A stretch of DNA of 64,000 nt, taken from the NCBI RefSeq assembly GCF_032854445.1, contig NC_088295.1:49277385-49341384 (forward strand), given 5' to 3'. Both the position numbers and the translations under genes were made by a program. Under the pieces are notes generated by a model. The model was not told the DNA's origin. It did not search any database and saw nothing but the letters and a program-made list of their open reading frames with translations. Numbering within the stretch: the stretch's first letter is position 1; every line of letters begins with the position of its first letter. Positions 1 to 12,806 of this stretch are shown in pieces. Origin of the DNA: Liolophura sinensis (lineage: Eukaryota; Mollusca; Polyplacophora; Chitonida; Chitonidae).

Positions 1-182
1 TTGTGGATACTACCAACGCATAAAATAGAGCATGGGTCGACACAACAATCGTACTGTGTGAACGCAGCTTAACGGAGTTGCCTTGGCGTTTTACTTTATA
101 CAGATGCAGGTGTTAAGTTGCCTTTCCACTCTACGATTTGTCGAATTCGTTCTCATACCACGAATGGATATACAACCAGTCT

Positions 183-313
183 CTTTTATAAGCGGCGTTC
201 ACACGATGCGATTTTTCAGTTGCTACGAAATCGTGTGAAATAGTGTTTGTCCTATTTACTGATTGAATTCGACGAGTCGATACATCAAATCGCACCGTGT
301 AAACCCGGTTTTA
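183..313. mobile_element. MITE-like short inverted-repeat element
   Basis: Imperfect terminal inverted repeats of about 30 bp face each other: AAGCGGCGTTCACACGATGC near 187 and, inverted, CATCAAATCGCACCGTGTAA near 285. Related GTGTGAACGC(A/G)G motifs occur at 56-70 and 9360-9377. There is no coding capacity, so this is a non-autonomous element or remnant. No target duplication was confirmed. Confidence 0.4.
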
Positions 314-314
314 A

Positions 315-2150
315 GTGAACGTCATGAAAAAACCTTTTAAATACTCGAAGACAACATACTGGGACTAAATTTCCATGAAGTAATAAAATCATTAAACAGA
401 ATGTAACGTTCTTCATATTCACATACAGAAAATGCTTCATTTTCAGATAAATTCGACACTTACCTGTTATCAATAGCAAAACGGCGAATCCAGTTGTGAC
501 AGAAATATGACCCATCGTTCTTCACTGGTGTGTTATGACAAATTACAAAGAAAGATGCTGTAGATTAACACAGGCTTCTTTTCCTGCTATTGAACCACGC
601 CTTAATAATGCTGACTCTCTGTGACGTGGGTTTGTCCATCCGAAACCTTCCCTGACATGGAGAGAGGTAAACTCGAGCTAATATCTTGACACCGGCACTC
701 CATCCTCAATGTTTGATAGTACAGCAAACATATAACATGCATAAGACATAGCGCCCCACAGGTCTTGGGGAGCCATGTTTATCTCAACAATGACCAAAGG
801 GTATAACTCTTGTTAAAAAATTAATACGCTTTAACCTTACATTTGTTGGTAAAATGGCGGCAATTCGCAACAGAGAATGTTTTCGAAGTTAAGCTTTCTC
901 ACTGAATTAGAGATACCTGTTATTTTGCTAGGGTGTAGTAATTGTAAGTGATATGATTTACGGTTGATAAGGAAAGTACAATAACTGTTTAAAAGTCAAG
1001 CCCACAAATACTTATCTCGATGATAGGGCGAGACCATATTTTCACCATGATGGCGGATCAAGTGCCATTAGTGCTGAAGAACCTGCTCACGCTATTCGGT
1101 TTTAACACTACTCCGCCCAGTATTGCATACATTAGTCTTTTGTCTCTGCGTGGTATGAACATGAAATTATTTTCACGAAGATGAATTTAAACGCAAAAGT
1201 CCGATTTCACGCAGTGTCTTTTGGTTTCAGTCAAAATCCAAACATTTTGACATATTATTTAGTTTTTTGTTTCATAAATCCAGCTGAAAACGTATTGTCA
1301 CAACGGAGCTCTTACTGAGTGTCCACAGTTTAATCTCATATAATATAAGCGTAAGTGTTCAGGCCACTTTTCGAATTTCTGCTTAAGTCAAAACTGGATT
1401 TGTACATGGAATTGGGACCGATTTAGTAAAGGCATTTGTGTGAAATGTGAAATATGATATGTTAAAGCTTATGTTTAGAGACTAGAAATTAATTTAGTGA
1501 CCGTCTCATAAACATTATCTTCAGATAAATGCGTAAAAAACCTAAAAAGGCTGTGACTAGGCGTTTTAATTTTGACTTCAATAAGACATGGCTTTATGAA
1601 ATAGCCCTTTGGTTCCTATACTTTATGAAGTTGAGGGAATTAGAAATGTTGTCTCTTATTATATTTGCTCCCGTATATGGATCGTTACAAAATTTTTCAA
1701 ATGATTTTTTTTTTTCATTCATAATCGATGATTGACTTAAAGCCTCTCTTCAGAAACTTCTAATGTACTTCAAGTGCTAACTTGTATATTATACAAATGT
1801 TTGAGTATGGTCAGCTGCGGACGTGCTGGGTTTACTTTCAAAGAAAAATGCACAAAAGTCTACACTGAAATGAAATCCTTCACCAGTGACGTTCATACTG
1901 CATTTTGAGCAGATTCGCTGATACTATACATCGAATGCCTCTATACCTTACCAGTCCAAAGTCCAAACATTGATTACTCGTCACTACATACACTGGGACT
2001 ATCTGTGAAGGATGCAACTTTACGATATAGCTTTCTAAACATGCACTAACTTAACACATAATCTTTATACTCTACCCATGTTCGATCGTTCAATTTTGAT
2101 TTCTCCGCTGACATCACCGATTAAAGCTGACATGTGACTGCATTCGTTCA
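315..2150. other. No gene recognised
   Basis: AT-rich sequence with only short, low-complexity open frames. No splice-bounded exon, conserved motif or clear repeat was seen. Confidence 0.5.
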
Positions 2151-2167
2151 GGGTCTCATGGTCTCAA

Positions 2168-2333
2168 CCTCTCCGGTCGTAAGTTGGAAGGTCTGCCAGC
2201 AACCCGCGGATGGTCGTGGGTTTCCCCCGGGCTCTGCTCGGTTTCCTCCCACCACAATGCTGGCCGCTGTCGTATAAGTGAAATATTCTTGAGTACGGCA
2301 TAAAACACCAATCAAATAAATAAATGAAATAAA
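2168..2333 (+). mobile_element. SINE family A, 5'-truncated
   Basis: Matches the body and tail of the family A SINE seen whole at 13416-13674: the CCTCCCACCA block, GTATAAGTGAAATATTCTTG and a (AAAT)n tail. The tRNA-like head is missing. Confidence 0.85.
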
Positions 2334-2339
2334 TCACAG

Positions 2340-3975
2340 TCTCAACTGGCAATCATTTGGGCCAGCGAGGTCCCACTTTCATATGTAAGAATATGTAAAA
2401 TCAATTCAGCGATGAAATCTGTATGTGTATCTATAAATTTAATACCATAATATATAGAACTGCCAACAACATCTATTTCATTACTGTCAAAAGTTTTAAT
2501 TCAGAACGACATTGTACTTGAAAAAATATGACAATTTCACACTTGGAATTATTGAGACGATAAGCCAGCTATCATGCATACCTGGTAATAAAACTGTATC
2601 GATTTTGATTAAAACTGATGGCATATTGTTTAATGTAAAATTCATAATGCTAACTACACGAAAATGAGTGTAGATAGTCAATCGCTCGTTTTCTCTTTTA
2701 AAACTTTCGTGCAGGAAATCAGATTTTAACTCCACTTTTAAGCGTACAGAATATAATACCATTGTACTTACACTTGTTAATAATAAACTGAAGAATCTTG
2801 CAAATGATCCTAGAGGCTCTTAATTTATTCAATAATGCAATCATACAAACGGAATCGAACTCCACTTTGCAATCGATGCAGACACAACATAAATTTTTCG
2901 ACAGCTAAGAAAAGTATCAGTGATAGATTTAAGTAAAAATATTTGGTTATTTCCTGCTTGTTTATCTGAAATCAAGTTCTCCATAGAGCATAAGTGTTTG
3001 TCTACATGTTGTTCTCTGAATTGATGCATTTGCTTAGCCAGTTGTTTTTCACCTATATTTAATGAAAATGGGGGGGGGGGGGCATTCATGGAAGACACGG
3101 CGCCACAAACCACTCGCACTTAAAGAAAGCAATTCTAAGACACAGTTGTAGTTATATTGTGTAGTTGGAGTTTGTGAATGTTGAGCCTTCCCTCTAAGAT
3201 TTTCCCATCCTCACCTTCGCTAATACCTATGAAATCTGTCCTTTAATGTTGTACATTAAAACGCAGCATTTTAGTAATTCCAGACCAGCAATTCCATTAA
3301 ACTGCAGTTAAGGACACCTACATGTAATTCTGTTTAAGCCATGGTTGCTTAATTGACAGGAGACCGTATTTCACCGGTTACGTGTGACTATTTGCCAATT
3401 ATCACATTGTCGTGTTGCCTGGTTTTACGCTCTACGCTGCACGTCATTTATTACATTGATATTCCCCACGTATTAAGTTCAATTTGACACATCGTATACA
3501 CAGTGAGGATCAACTTACGTCTTTTATACATTAACCAGACCTTTTTTTACAAAAACATCCGCTAGCTTGTTGAAGTGCGTGTCTGTTTTAGCCTTAGTTA
3601 ATTTCACTTCTATTAGTGAGGTGAGTTGATTTTCAGTGATATTATCTAAGTGTTACCTGTTCGGTGAAGTTTCTGTGAATCTCAGTGAATAAGACTGCGC
3701 ATGCGCATTCGCGAGGAAAGTGAGTGATTATCGTGATAGGAACAGTTGAATCGACAGAGCCTTTTGTAGCCTGGTGCAAAAATACTCTGATTTGCATGTT
3801 GAGAAGTATGTTTAAGATGTGTATGACTAAAATAATTTCAATAAATTACTACTAATGATTTTCTTCATTTCATCATTTGATCATTGTTTTCCATTGTGAT
3901 GATACGTTTATGTCTCTCCTCTACTTTTTTCTGGCTTTACCAAGGTGAAATAATACAAAAAAAGACTTCAGGATA
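2340..3975. other. No gene recognised
   Basis: AT-rich. Contains a short G homopolymer near 3070 and a palindromic TGCGCATGCGCA at about 3695, which resembles an NRF-1 binding site. No exon could be attached to it. Confidence 0.45.
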
Positions 3976-4075
3976 GAGAATAAAACCAGAGCACTGACGA
4001 CATTGTGATGACTAGCAAATGGTCACACATAACCGGTGAAATACGTCCACTTCAATTTACCTCAGGCTTTTTCGA
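3976..4075. repeat. Dispersed repeat D, copy 1
   Basis: Shares an ordered set of blocks (ACCAGAG..., TGACGACATTGTGA, AAATGGTCACACATAAC, GTGAAATACG) with copies at about 6136, 20545 and 25015. This copy lies just 3' of the gene ending at 4248. Confidence 0.5.
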
Positions 4076-4247
4076 GGTTGTTCAGGCTTTTGAGATTTTC
4101 CAGAAGCAGACTGAAACGGAATATACCAAACTGAATGCATGTCAACTTGGAGAGGAATCTTTTGTTTTTAATCGAAACAGCTCCCAACAGAATGTCACAG
4201 TCGTATTGTAGACAATACTATATTCACAAACACAATAAAGAGTTAAG

Positions 4248-5112
4248 TCAGAGATTGTCGTGTCGATGTCCAACGGTGCCGACTACATACAGGCCGGTTT
4301 TAGCCCCGGGGAAAAAGATTGGTGGCAGGATCGCAGGTTGGGCCTTCTCGCATCCCGATGCTGATCTTCCTTTCAGGACAGTTTTCAATTTGTTGGTTTC
4401 TAGTTTCTGTATTTCCTCTGATTTATTGCCTTTTCCTTCAAGAGGCACGCCGCCGTCTCTCCACTGGTTACCAGGTTGAAGACGTGTGGTACTTTTATCG
4501 TTACTCTTGAGCCGATTGTGTTTAGGTGCAACACGAACATGAAAATCTAGACGACGTTTCGAAACCAACCCTCTTGTGAGCGGCTGATTTGCCAAGCTTA
4601 GTTTTTCTTTCTTGCTTTCCGATCCATCACAGCCTGGCCAACTTCCCACCGTCTTCGACACATGCTCTTTGGTAGTTTGAATGTCGCTCTTTGCGGTTAC
4701 ATTGTAATAACCAGTGTTACTTTTTTGATGGCGGTCCATTGGGGCAGAGATTTTAGGGTTGACTGTGGGCACGCCCGTGTTCACGTCCAATGTACTTAGG
4801 CAATAGATAGGCTCGTCTACAGGATGTCTTCCAGCAAAATCTCTTGTCTGAACGTTTTCACTGGTTTGCTCGTCTCTCCTGTCATTAGTGTAGATGATAG
4901 GATGGACGACAGGTAAGTTTGCATATTTAGGGGAATGGTTATCAACCAGTCCACGGTTGTCACTCGGACGCCTGGCGACAGCGGTAAGAGTTGTCCGGTC
5001 CACAATGGTAGAAAGATCCGGCACGCGGGCGAAAAGCCTTCTTAAGGTTTCTCTAATGCGACACAGGCAGTTGTTTAGTGTTATCCACGCCTGATCCAAC
5101 TTCTTTTTCCAC
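4248..5112 (-). CDS. Receptor 1 last exon (cytoplasmic tail)
   Basis: Acceptor TTTTTGTAG precedes the exon at 5113-5114. The frame is entered at phase 2 (the split codon gives Trp) and stays open for 288 codons to TGA. This is the longest non-repetitive open frame in the window. The tail is rich in Ser, Thr, Lys and Arg. Confidence 0.65.
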
Positions 5113-6443
5113 CTACAAAAATTAGAGTTACCATGGTAACAAACTGAGTGATTAACGATTTACCAAAGATAAATGAACTTTCAATTTAATGGTGCGCCTA
5201 TTGTGATTTCTTCCGATGCAGCAGCTATTTATGGTTTATTTGTTTACAAATAATGGACCCAGTTATTTTAATTTTGATCATTAAAATGGGTACTTTAAAG
5301 AGACTCAAATCAATCATTTACGCTTGAACATCCCAATACAATCAGTTTAGCGAACATACTGAAGGATTCAAAATGTAAGGTAGTACGCATGTTACCAGAC
5401 GCTCGTGTGGCAAAATAAGGTACAGTCAAGATTTCAAGTCTCTAGGATTAGCTTAATGGACTGTTCACACATGTCCAGTGTTCCGCAGCCGATTATCAGA
5501 AGAAAGCAATGGGGGAACACAGCCCATCTAAGTTGGTCCAATAAAGTGACTTACCCTGTTGTACTTGTAACGTTTGTAATACGTAACTGTGTCTAGTTTT
5601 ACTCGTTAAAAAAGAGTTAGTCCATGAGCACTGACGAGAATCGTGTGTTCTTGTAAATCTTGGAATTGAAACTTGCCCCTATCGTGACTTTATGGTATTA
5701 AGGAGAAACTGCGACATCCAACTAAAGCTTGGGGTATCCGGTTGACCTATTTACAATAATATGGTTTATGACTGTCCCGAAGATTAACAGGCTGGAACGG
5801 TCTACAGTACGTGACTTACCAGGCTCTTTTGTGAAGATACATTGTAACATTCACGGCTATAACCAGGAAGACAAGGAAACCGAACAACTCGCCAACAAAC
5901 TTGCCTACAACAACAACGGTATAACTGTGGATTCAATGTTCATCTCAGACATAAGTTATTTTATGCTTTCACTTTCGTGATGATGACAGCACTTGGCGAA
6001 TTGATGCTTGTGTCACGATTATCTTGAGGAACAAGTCATGTTGCATTGCAAACCGAATAAAGCTTTCCTAGTGATAAGCATGGATTATTAAATTCTTTGT
6101 TAGCATATAACAAAAGACATACATTACATGACGGTAGAGTAAGTCCAGAGCAGGGACGACAGTGCACATGATCACACATGACCTGTACACTAAATACGGC
6201 CTCATTTTAATTTACCTCAGTTCAGGATTTATCCTAACTGTTCATGTTAATGCTTAAATAGTAACAAATTACATTTTAATTAACAATTACTGAAAATGCT
6301 GTGCTCTCAGAGCATTTAACATACAATAACATAGACATCCACCGGTTTCATGTTTAAGCATATGTGTAGGAAGTAAACTCACCTGCACCATTCTCACTAC
6401 CTGGCGTAGTGATAGAGACTTGAGTAGTACTGTTTGTCATCAC
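4248..6443 (-). CDS. Partial type I membrane protein gene (receptor 1): stalk, TM and cytoplasmic tail exons
   Basis: Three exons join in frame on the minus strand: 6383-6443, 5820-5904 and 4248-5112. The first encodes a short Ser/Thr-rich stalk. The second encodes a single hydrophobic helix (FVGELFGFLVFLVIAVNV) followed by basic residues. The third encodes a tail of about 288 residues ending at TGA 4248-4250. The tail starts Trp/Lys-rich and has a few tyrosines, including YANL and IYCL, but no canonical ITIM. The TM exon is 85 nt with entry phase 1 and exit phase 2, identical to the TM exon at 17506-17590, so I infer this is a paralogue of the lectin/SMB receptor downstream on the same strand. 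Ectodomain and signal-peptide exons were not identified; a strong donor at 10376/10377 may mark one. Protein function is unknown. Confidence 0.6.
5820..5904 (-). CDS. Receptor 1 transmembrane exon
   Basis: 85-nt exon with acceptor TTGTTGTTGTAG and donor GTAAGTCAC. It encodes a helix of about 20 hydrophobic residues and then HKRAW. The phases (1 in, 2 out) join both neighbours without a stop. Confidence 0.65.
6136..6345. repeat. Dispersed repeat D, copy 2
   Basis: Longer copy that also shares the downstream block TTCATGTTAATGCTTAA(A/G)TAGTA with the copy at 20545. It lies in the intron between the stalk and TM exons of receptor 1. Confidence 0.5.
6383..6443 (-). CDS. Receptor 1 stalk exon (5' boundary uncertain)
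   Basis: Donor GTGAGTTTAC is clear. Two acceptors fit: at 6444-6445 (good pyrimidine tract, phase 0) or at 6497-6498 (weaker tract, phase 1, which extends the exon to 6496 and matches the all-phase-1 layout of the paralogue). It encodes a Thr/Ser-rich segment. Confidence 0.4.
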
Positions 6444-6702
6444 CTTCCAGTAAAAACAGGGATAAACTGTTAGCAGAATACATGCAGTGAATTCACCTGT
6501 GTGTATAATTCTCTGTGAGTAAAATCGTCACACAACTAAGCTGTTTTTTGGAGCAGCCTGGCAACCCTGGCGGTATTACTGCAACTGATATCCACCATAA
6601 CTGCTAACTGACATCATCTGGGTATGTTCTTCGATTCCTCGTTGTATGTAGATTAAGTTTACTAAGTAACTGTTGCATCGTGAGCATGTAAGCGCGAACT
6701 GA

Positions 6703-6775
6703 CCAGGAGTGAAATATTCTGGAGCTCTGTGTAAAACACCAATCGAACATAAATAAATAAATAAACAAAATAAAT
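6703..6775 (+). mobile_element. SINE family A tail fragment
   Basis: A diverged GTGAAATATTCTGG...AAACACCAATCGAA block followed by (AAAT)n. Confidence 0.6.
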
Positions 6776-7129
6776 TTTCATGTCGTCAACAGTGAGACAT
6801 CTACATACATAGTTATGACAACATACTGAGAGGACATGAATACCGTTACACATACGACTACGCTTGCCGAGTAACATGTAGGCCATATTATGTTACTGAC
6901 ATCGTATACGTGAAAAAAGTATTTTAACGATAAACAATAATCACACAATTAAATGAATATTCTGTGGCTGAGGGATTAGTTTTGGTGAGCATCATTCTTT
7001 GGTGGATGAACATGTTATAAGAATTTGTGATAAAAAAAAAGATAGCTGTTCAACTTCGGCTTTATTTATTTGATGTGGATGGCTTCCAGCAAATTTACTC
7101 TTCTGTCATTCTGTTTTGTGGATAGCCAT

Positions 7130-8320
7130 TTTGTGAGAAGTTGAGTGGCTGCCTAATGGATGGTGTTGTCTGTATTAATGATAGTTGGGGGTTAAGTGCC
7201 TACAGGATGGCGTGATAGCCAGTGGTTGAGTGCCTACTGGATCGCGTTGTCTGTTTTGCTTAGAGCCAAGGCTTGAGTGTCTACATGATGGCGTGGTCTG
7301 TTTTGTTGATAATCATGGGATGAGTGACAGCCTACTGGATGGTGTCTTATGTTTTTATGATAGCCAGAGGTTGCGTGCCTACTGGATGGCGTTGTTTGTT
7401 TTGATGATAGCAAGAGGTTGAGTGCCTATTGGATAGCGTGGTCTGTTTTGTTGAGAGCCAAGGGTTAAGTGTCTATAGGATGGCGTTGTCTGTTTTGTTG
7501 ACAGCCAGGGGGTGAGTGACAGCCTATTGGATGGTGTGGTCTGTTTTGATGATAGTCAAAGGTTGAGTGCCTACTGGATGGTGTGGTCTGTTTTAATGAT
7601 AGAGGTTAAGTGCCTATAGGATGGCATGGTTTGTTTTGTAGGCAGCCAGAAGATGAGTAACAGCCTACTGGATGGCATTGTCTGTTTTGTAGGCAGCCAG
7701 AAGATGAGTAACAGCCTATTGGATGGCGTTGTCTGTTTTGTAGGCAGATAGAATTGGGGTAACTGCCTACTGGATGGCGTTGCCTGTTTTGTAGGCAGCC
7801 AGAGGATGAGTAACAGTCTATTGGATGGCGTTGTCTGTTTTGTAGGCAGCCAGAAGATGAGTAACAGCCTATTGGATGGCGTTGCCTGTTTTGTAGGCAG
7901 CCAGAGGATGAGTAACTGCCTATTGGATGGCGTTGTTTGTTTTGTAGGCAGCCAGAAGACGAGTAACTGCCTATTGGATGGCGTTGCCTGTTTTGTAGGC
8001 AGCCAGAGGATGAGTAACAGCCTATTGGATGGCGTTGTCTGTTTTGTAGGCAGCCAGAAGATGAGTAACTGCCTACTGAATGGCGTTGTCTGTTTTGTAG
8101 GCAGCCAGAGGATGAGTAACAGCCTACTGGATGGCATTGTTTGTTTTGTAGGCAGCCAGAAGATGAGTAACTGCCTATTGGATGACGTTGCCTGTTTTGT
8201 AGGCAGCCAGAGCATGAGTAACAGCCTATTGGATGGCGTTGTTTGTTTTGTTGGCAGCCAGAGGATGAGTAACAGCCTATTGGATGGCGTTGTTTGTTTT
8301 GTTGGCAGCCTACTACATTG
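7130..8320. repeat. 51-bp minisatellite
   Basis: About 23 tandem copies, degenerate from 7130 to 7620 and well conserved from 7640 to 8300. The unit contains GTAGGCAGCCAGA(A/G)GATGAG and TGGATGGCGTTG. Because 51 is divisible by 3, long frames stay open on both strands. These are periodic artefacts, not genes. Confidence 0.95.
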
Positions 8321-8654
8321 GCTTCATCAGTGGTTTATCAGGATACCTTATGAAAGGACGATGATATCGTTCATCATTCGTTCAAGCTTTATCAATCAAA
8401 TAATAAAATATATAAATAAGTAATAAAACTTGATGGTCATGGTGAAATGGTTCATAGTTGGCGTCTAATAATTGATATGTATATACGTAAACTTACCCAG
8501 CGCACGATAACATGGGTGTCATCGCCTATATACCGTATGTAATACTGCCAGCTCAATAAATAAAGCTTAATACAAGCTTATACTTCCCGGAAGTTGATTT
8601 AAATAAAATTATTTAATTATATTGCTCATAGAGTATATTGCTCATACAGTATAT

Positions 8655-8995
8655 TAGCGGTCCCGATGGCTCAGTTATTAGAGCGTCCGCTTCGGGACTG
8701 GTAGATCCAGTGTTAATCTTGGATTGGGTCACACCTAAGACTTTAAAAAAAGAAAGTTGCAGCTTTCTCGCTTGGCGTTTAGCATTAACGGGATAGTGCA
8801 ACGACTGGTTGACCTTTTATCAGTACAATGGCTCGGATTGGGTGGCTTTCTTGCCTTCAGTAAGTCGTCTTAGTGAAGCAACACTAGATAAAAGAGAGGT
8901 GGAAATCCGTCCAACAAGGAGGCTCATTACATACACCCTAAGGATTCATTCGTAGTCGTATGACTGAAAAATTGTTAAGTACAACGTTAAACCCC
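8655..8995 (+). mobile_element. SINE family C, tRNA-like head, near full length
   Basis: Begins with a tRNA-like head (GATGGCTCAGTTATTAGAGCG as an A-box region) and ends in TTGTTAAGTACAACGTTAAA. That tail also occurs near 48797, attached to a different body. The head is too degenerate to be a functional tRNA. Confidence 0.55.
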
Positions 8996-8999
8996 AAGC

Positions 9000-11065
9000 A
9001 TTCACTGATGAACTAACGCTTGACTGAAAATCAGTCTGAAAACATGCATGATTTCCTCGATGTGCCCGACTTTGCCAACGCGGAATGACATCTCGGTTAT
9101 ACAACAGCACAACAAAAATGAAAAAAGGAAGGCTTTTTAAATTTTGTGAGGGTACTCTTTCAGTATACATGTACATTTGATCTATTGTTTTTTCCTTTAT
9201 AATGAACGTAGATAGGTTGGATTCCAACAAGTGCGATCTCATTGGTCAAAGGGTGCCATACAGAATAACAATTAGGGTGTGTAAAGCGAGGCAATGTGTT
9301 AAATGCTAAATTGAATGACATATTTAAAGCATTTCCTATTCAACGATCGCAGTTTAATCAGTGTGAACGCGGTTTAATCAGGTACGTCAGAAACAAATTA
9401 TTGTGGAAAGCTCTTCAGCATTGCGCTGTATATCGACTTCTTTTTTCGACTCTTTTCCTTTCATTTTGCCTCCTTTCTTCCGACCTTTTGCCAATGTTTT
9501 TCTCTGCTCAATACAGCTTTCAGCAAACAACTTTCGGTGTCCCTTCCAGGAAGACATGTATACTTAGTGTATCTGCCACCAAATGACTTTCGAATTCACT
9601 TATATACAGATTGAACTAATGGCTTTTTGCTATTATCTTAGAATAATCAAAATAATTATCATTCCCAAAATACAAGAGTTGCCTGTGGAATTTTAACGCT
9701 CAAAATCTGTTATAAAATTCCTACAAATTATAAAGCGGGTTGCAATATAATTTTTTCAAACTTCAGAATCATTTTAACCCTACAACTAGTACAGGCATGA
9801 GTCTGTTATTTACTGAAAGGCAATGATTCGAACTATTCTTGGCAAACACAGATTAGTGAAATGGATTTTTTGTCCTAAACCTCAGTTATATGGACTCTTT
9901 TAAACAGAAATACATATATTTTTAGCTGACGGAAAATACAATTTTCATGCCAGCTCCTTTGTATATAACTTAACATATGATATATAAAACAGTGAATGGG
10001 GCAGCTGTCCATGTATATTATAGGCGGATGCAACTAATTTTGCTATTTTAGCACAGGAAAACAACTTATATTACAAGTTTACTTGCCTATTTATTTATGG
10101 CTTCAGACTTGAGGAGACATGTAACCATTGTAATACCTCATTATATATACCACAACGGCTGCCAGGCAATGGGAAATCTCCGCACCGAAATATCAAACTG
10201 ATACTACTGTTATGTGAACACGGGTCCATCTCACAAATTGTAAATCTCGCGCTAGAACATGATTTAGCCTCACATGAATTTCAAACACGACCAGCATATA
10301 AGACAAGTTAACTTTCATTGGTTGTATACATGGATTTTCAAAACATTCTTCACTAAAGTTAGCAGATAACACTTACCGCCATAATTCACACAGCGTGTAC
10401 AATTTGCACGGACTTCTTCGTCGATTGTGATGTAAGATTTCCGACAACGCAGTGTTTGTCAGGGATGCTGTCTACATAAAAAGCTATAGTATTAGTGTAT
10501 CAAACGACGGACTACATAACAAATGCAACAGCTGGCGGTGGAGCCGGAACATAAAGATATTGAGTGTGCTTTAATTGTTAACAATGTATGCGATTCGGCT
10601 GAAATATTTCCGTTTTAATGCCAAGTGTATAAATCGCGTGCTATTAAAAACGACAGTGTCAAGCATAAGTGTGTCATTGCACATCTGCACATGAGGAAAT
10701 ATAAACCTAGCCATTGTGGCAAACTCTCTATATTTAACGCACTGAAAGCTGGGTAATATGTAAAGGAAACCCTAATAACCTTATAGTGTATTTTAATATA
10801 GGAATACAGAAAAAAAAATACAGAAAGGGATTAAAGCATGATAAGGCAAGAGGTTTCAAAACAAATTTGACGAATAAATATATGTCCATAGCATATAATT
10901 TCATATAATAAGCTCAAAAATTCGGCTTGTAATGTAAAGAAAGCCATTTGGAAACTACAAATTATAGGTGAGAAAAGTCAGGGCAAGCTCCGGTGAGCAA
11001 GCTTTTAGATCAACCTTATCTGAAGTCCAGTACCACAACAAAATAGTTAACGTCCGACGAACATT
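9000..11065. other. No gene recognised; possible isolated exon at about 10377-10460 (-)
   Basis: AT-rich. On the minus strand a strong donor (GGCG|GTAAGTG at 10376/10377) ends a Cys-containing frame with phase 1 out. That phase would suit an ectodomain exon of receptor 1, but the frame meets a TGA before any usable acceptor, so it is not called as CDS. Confidence 0.35.
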
Positions 11066-11071
11066 AAAACC

Positions 11072-11326
11072 CATTTATTTATATGATTGGTGTTTCTCAA
11101 GAATATTTTCACTTTTATGACGGCGACAGCATTATGGTAGGAGGAAACCGGGGAAGAGCCGGGGGAAACCCTACGACCATCCGCAAGTTGCTGGCAGATC
11201 TTCCACTTACGGCCGGAGATGAAGCCAGCATGAGCTTGGCTTCAACTCACAGCGACCGCTTTCGTGTGGGGCTCCTGGGTCATTACGCTGCGCTAGCGCG
11301 CTAACCAACTGAGCAACGATGGCCTC
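11072..11326 (-). mobile_element. SINE family A, near full length
   Basis: Tail at the left (TTTATTTATATGATTGGTG), body in the middle, and the tRNA-like head with GCGCTAGCGCGCTAACC at the right. Reverse orientation. Confidence 0.85.
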
Positions 11327-11339
11327 AACATTAAAACTA

Positions 11340-11935
11340 GTTAAGGCCAATAACTGTACAGATGATTCATAGCCACTTTCTACCTGCGATATATTTATTA
11401 AAGTTAATGTGTACGTTTTCATGGATTTGAAGCCGCGACTATTTTGTACATACTAGATAAAGTTCCAGCATGAAGATTCGTAGTTTTAGGCCTCTGCTTT
11501 AAATTTTGTAAACCAACATCAGTCAAGCTCAACCACACAGCTGAACCTGTGTTTTGGCAGAAGCAATGTTTTTACAGATAAATTATTCAAAATATTGATT
11601 CACAATGAATCGCTAGATGCCTTTTATCGTACTGTATCACCCATCTTATTATATCAGCATTAGTGCTTTCATGGACAAATGGAATTAAAGTGCTACTGAG
11701 ACATCTATGTATAAACAGCGCAAAGAAAGTTCCCTCCAAAACGTGGCGGGAACTTGCACACACTATCCGTTGATACACGCGGTACATCAACGTGCAGTTG
11801 CAGTTTTGCGCTAAAGGGCATGCGCAAACTGAAAATCGATCGATTTTGAAAATTTCATAAAAGGAGTCAACCAGACTTTCCAACGGCAGTTCTTTATTTT
11901 ATAACAGAATTCGATCATTTTCACTCGATGACTAG
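11340..11935. other. No gene recognised
   Basis: Contains a small hairpin (CAGTTTTGCGC / GCGCAAACTG at about 11800-11832). Terminal repeats of the adjacent transposon were looked for here and not found. Confidence 0.4.
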
Positions 11936-11939
11936 TAAT

Positions 11940-12774
11940 TATCAATATCGTGCGTAGCCGCCACGAAATTGTATCACATTTCGACAACGTGCTCGCATTG
12001 TGTTGATGAGGCTTGCGATCCATCGTTGCGGGATGGCTAACCACTCTTCCGAAAGGAGGAGTTTCACATTGTCAAGCGTGGACTCCATCCCAACTCGACG
12101 ACAGACTGACTGTTTCAACTGATCCCAAAGATGTTCGACAGGGTTGAGATCCGGAGAACAAGCGGGCCACTGGATCCCGTCAATGCCTTCAGTTTGGAAG
12201 AAGTCATTCATAATCCCTGCACGATGTGATCGCGCATTGTCGTCCATGAAGACAAATCCATCCCCAACGGCGGCTACTTACAGTAAAACTTGCTGTCTGA
12301 GAGCTTGACCAACGTAGCCAGCAGTGTTCAAGTTTCCCTCAGTAGGAACCAGATCGGTCTTGCCTGTCAAAATCATGCTTGCCCAGACCATTACGCTGCC
12401 ACCAGCAAAGTCCGTTACTGGCTACTGGCTGCACGCAGCACTCTTCATGGTGTTCACCCTGCCGACGCCACACACCTCTCCAAGAGTCGACGGAAAAACA
12501 CACGCGTTTCGTCAATGAAAAGAGCGTTGCCGCATTGCCGTCTAACCCATCGCCCACTGCTATCTTATGACGGCGGAACAAAACGACTTTCTTCACCAGC
12601 CGCCTGAGACGTACCCCGCGGGCTTGTAGGCGCCTCCTGATTGTTTGGGCACTCAATTGTCTCGACCCGGCATCTGCTCTAAGATGATCTCGAATCCCTG
12701 GTGCTGAAATTCAGAATGAATGTTAAGTGACATGACGAGCGAGTTGAATCCGCGAGTCGAAAATGGCATTCGTT

Positions 12775-12806
<32 letters not shown>

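Noticed and set aside
7571-8423. Frames of 214 and 205 codons over 7.6-8.4 kb
   Set aside because: Periodic 17-residue translations of the 51-bp minisatellite on both strands.
10377-10460. Exon ending in CVNYGG on the minus strand
   Set aside because: Good donor but a TGA precedes any usable acceptor in the only sensible frame; kept as a note.
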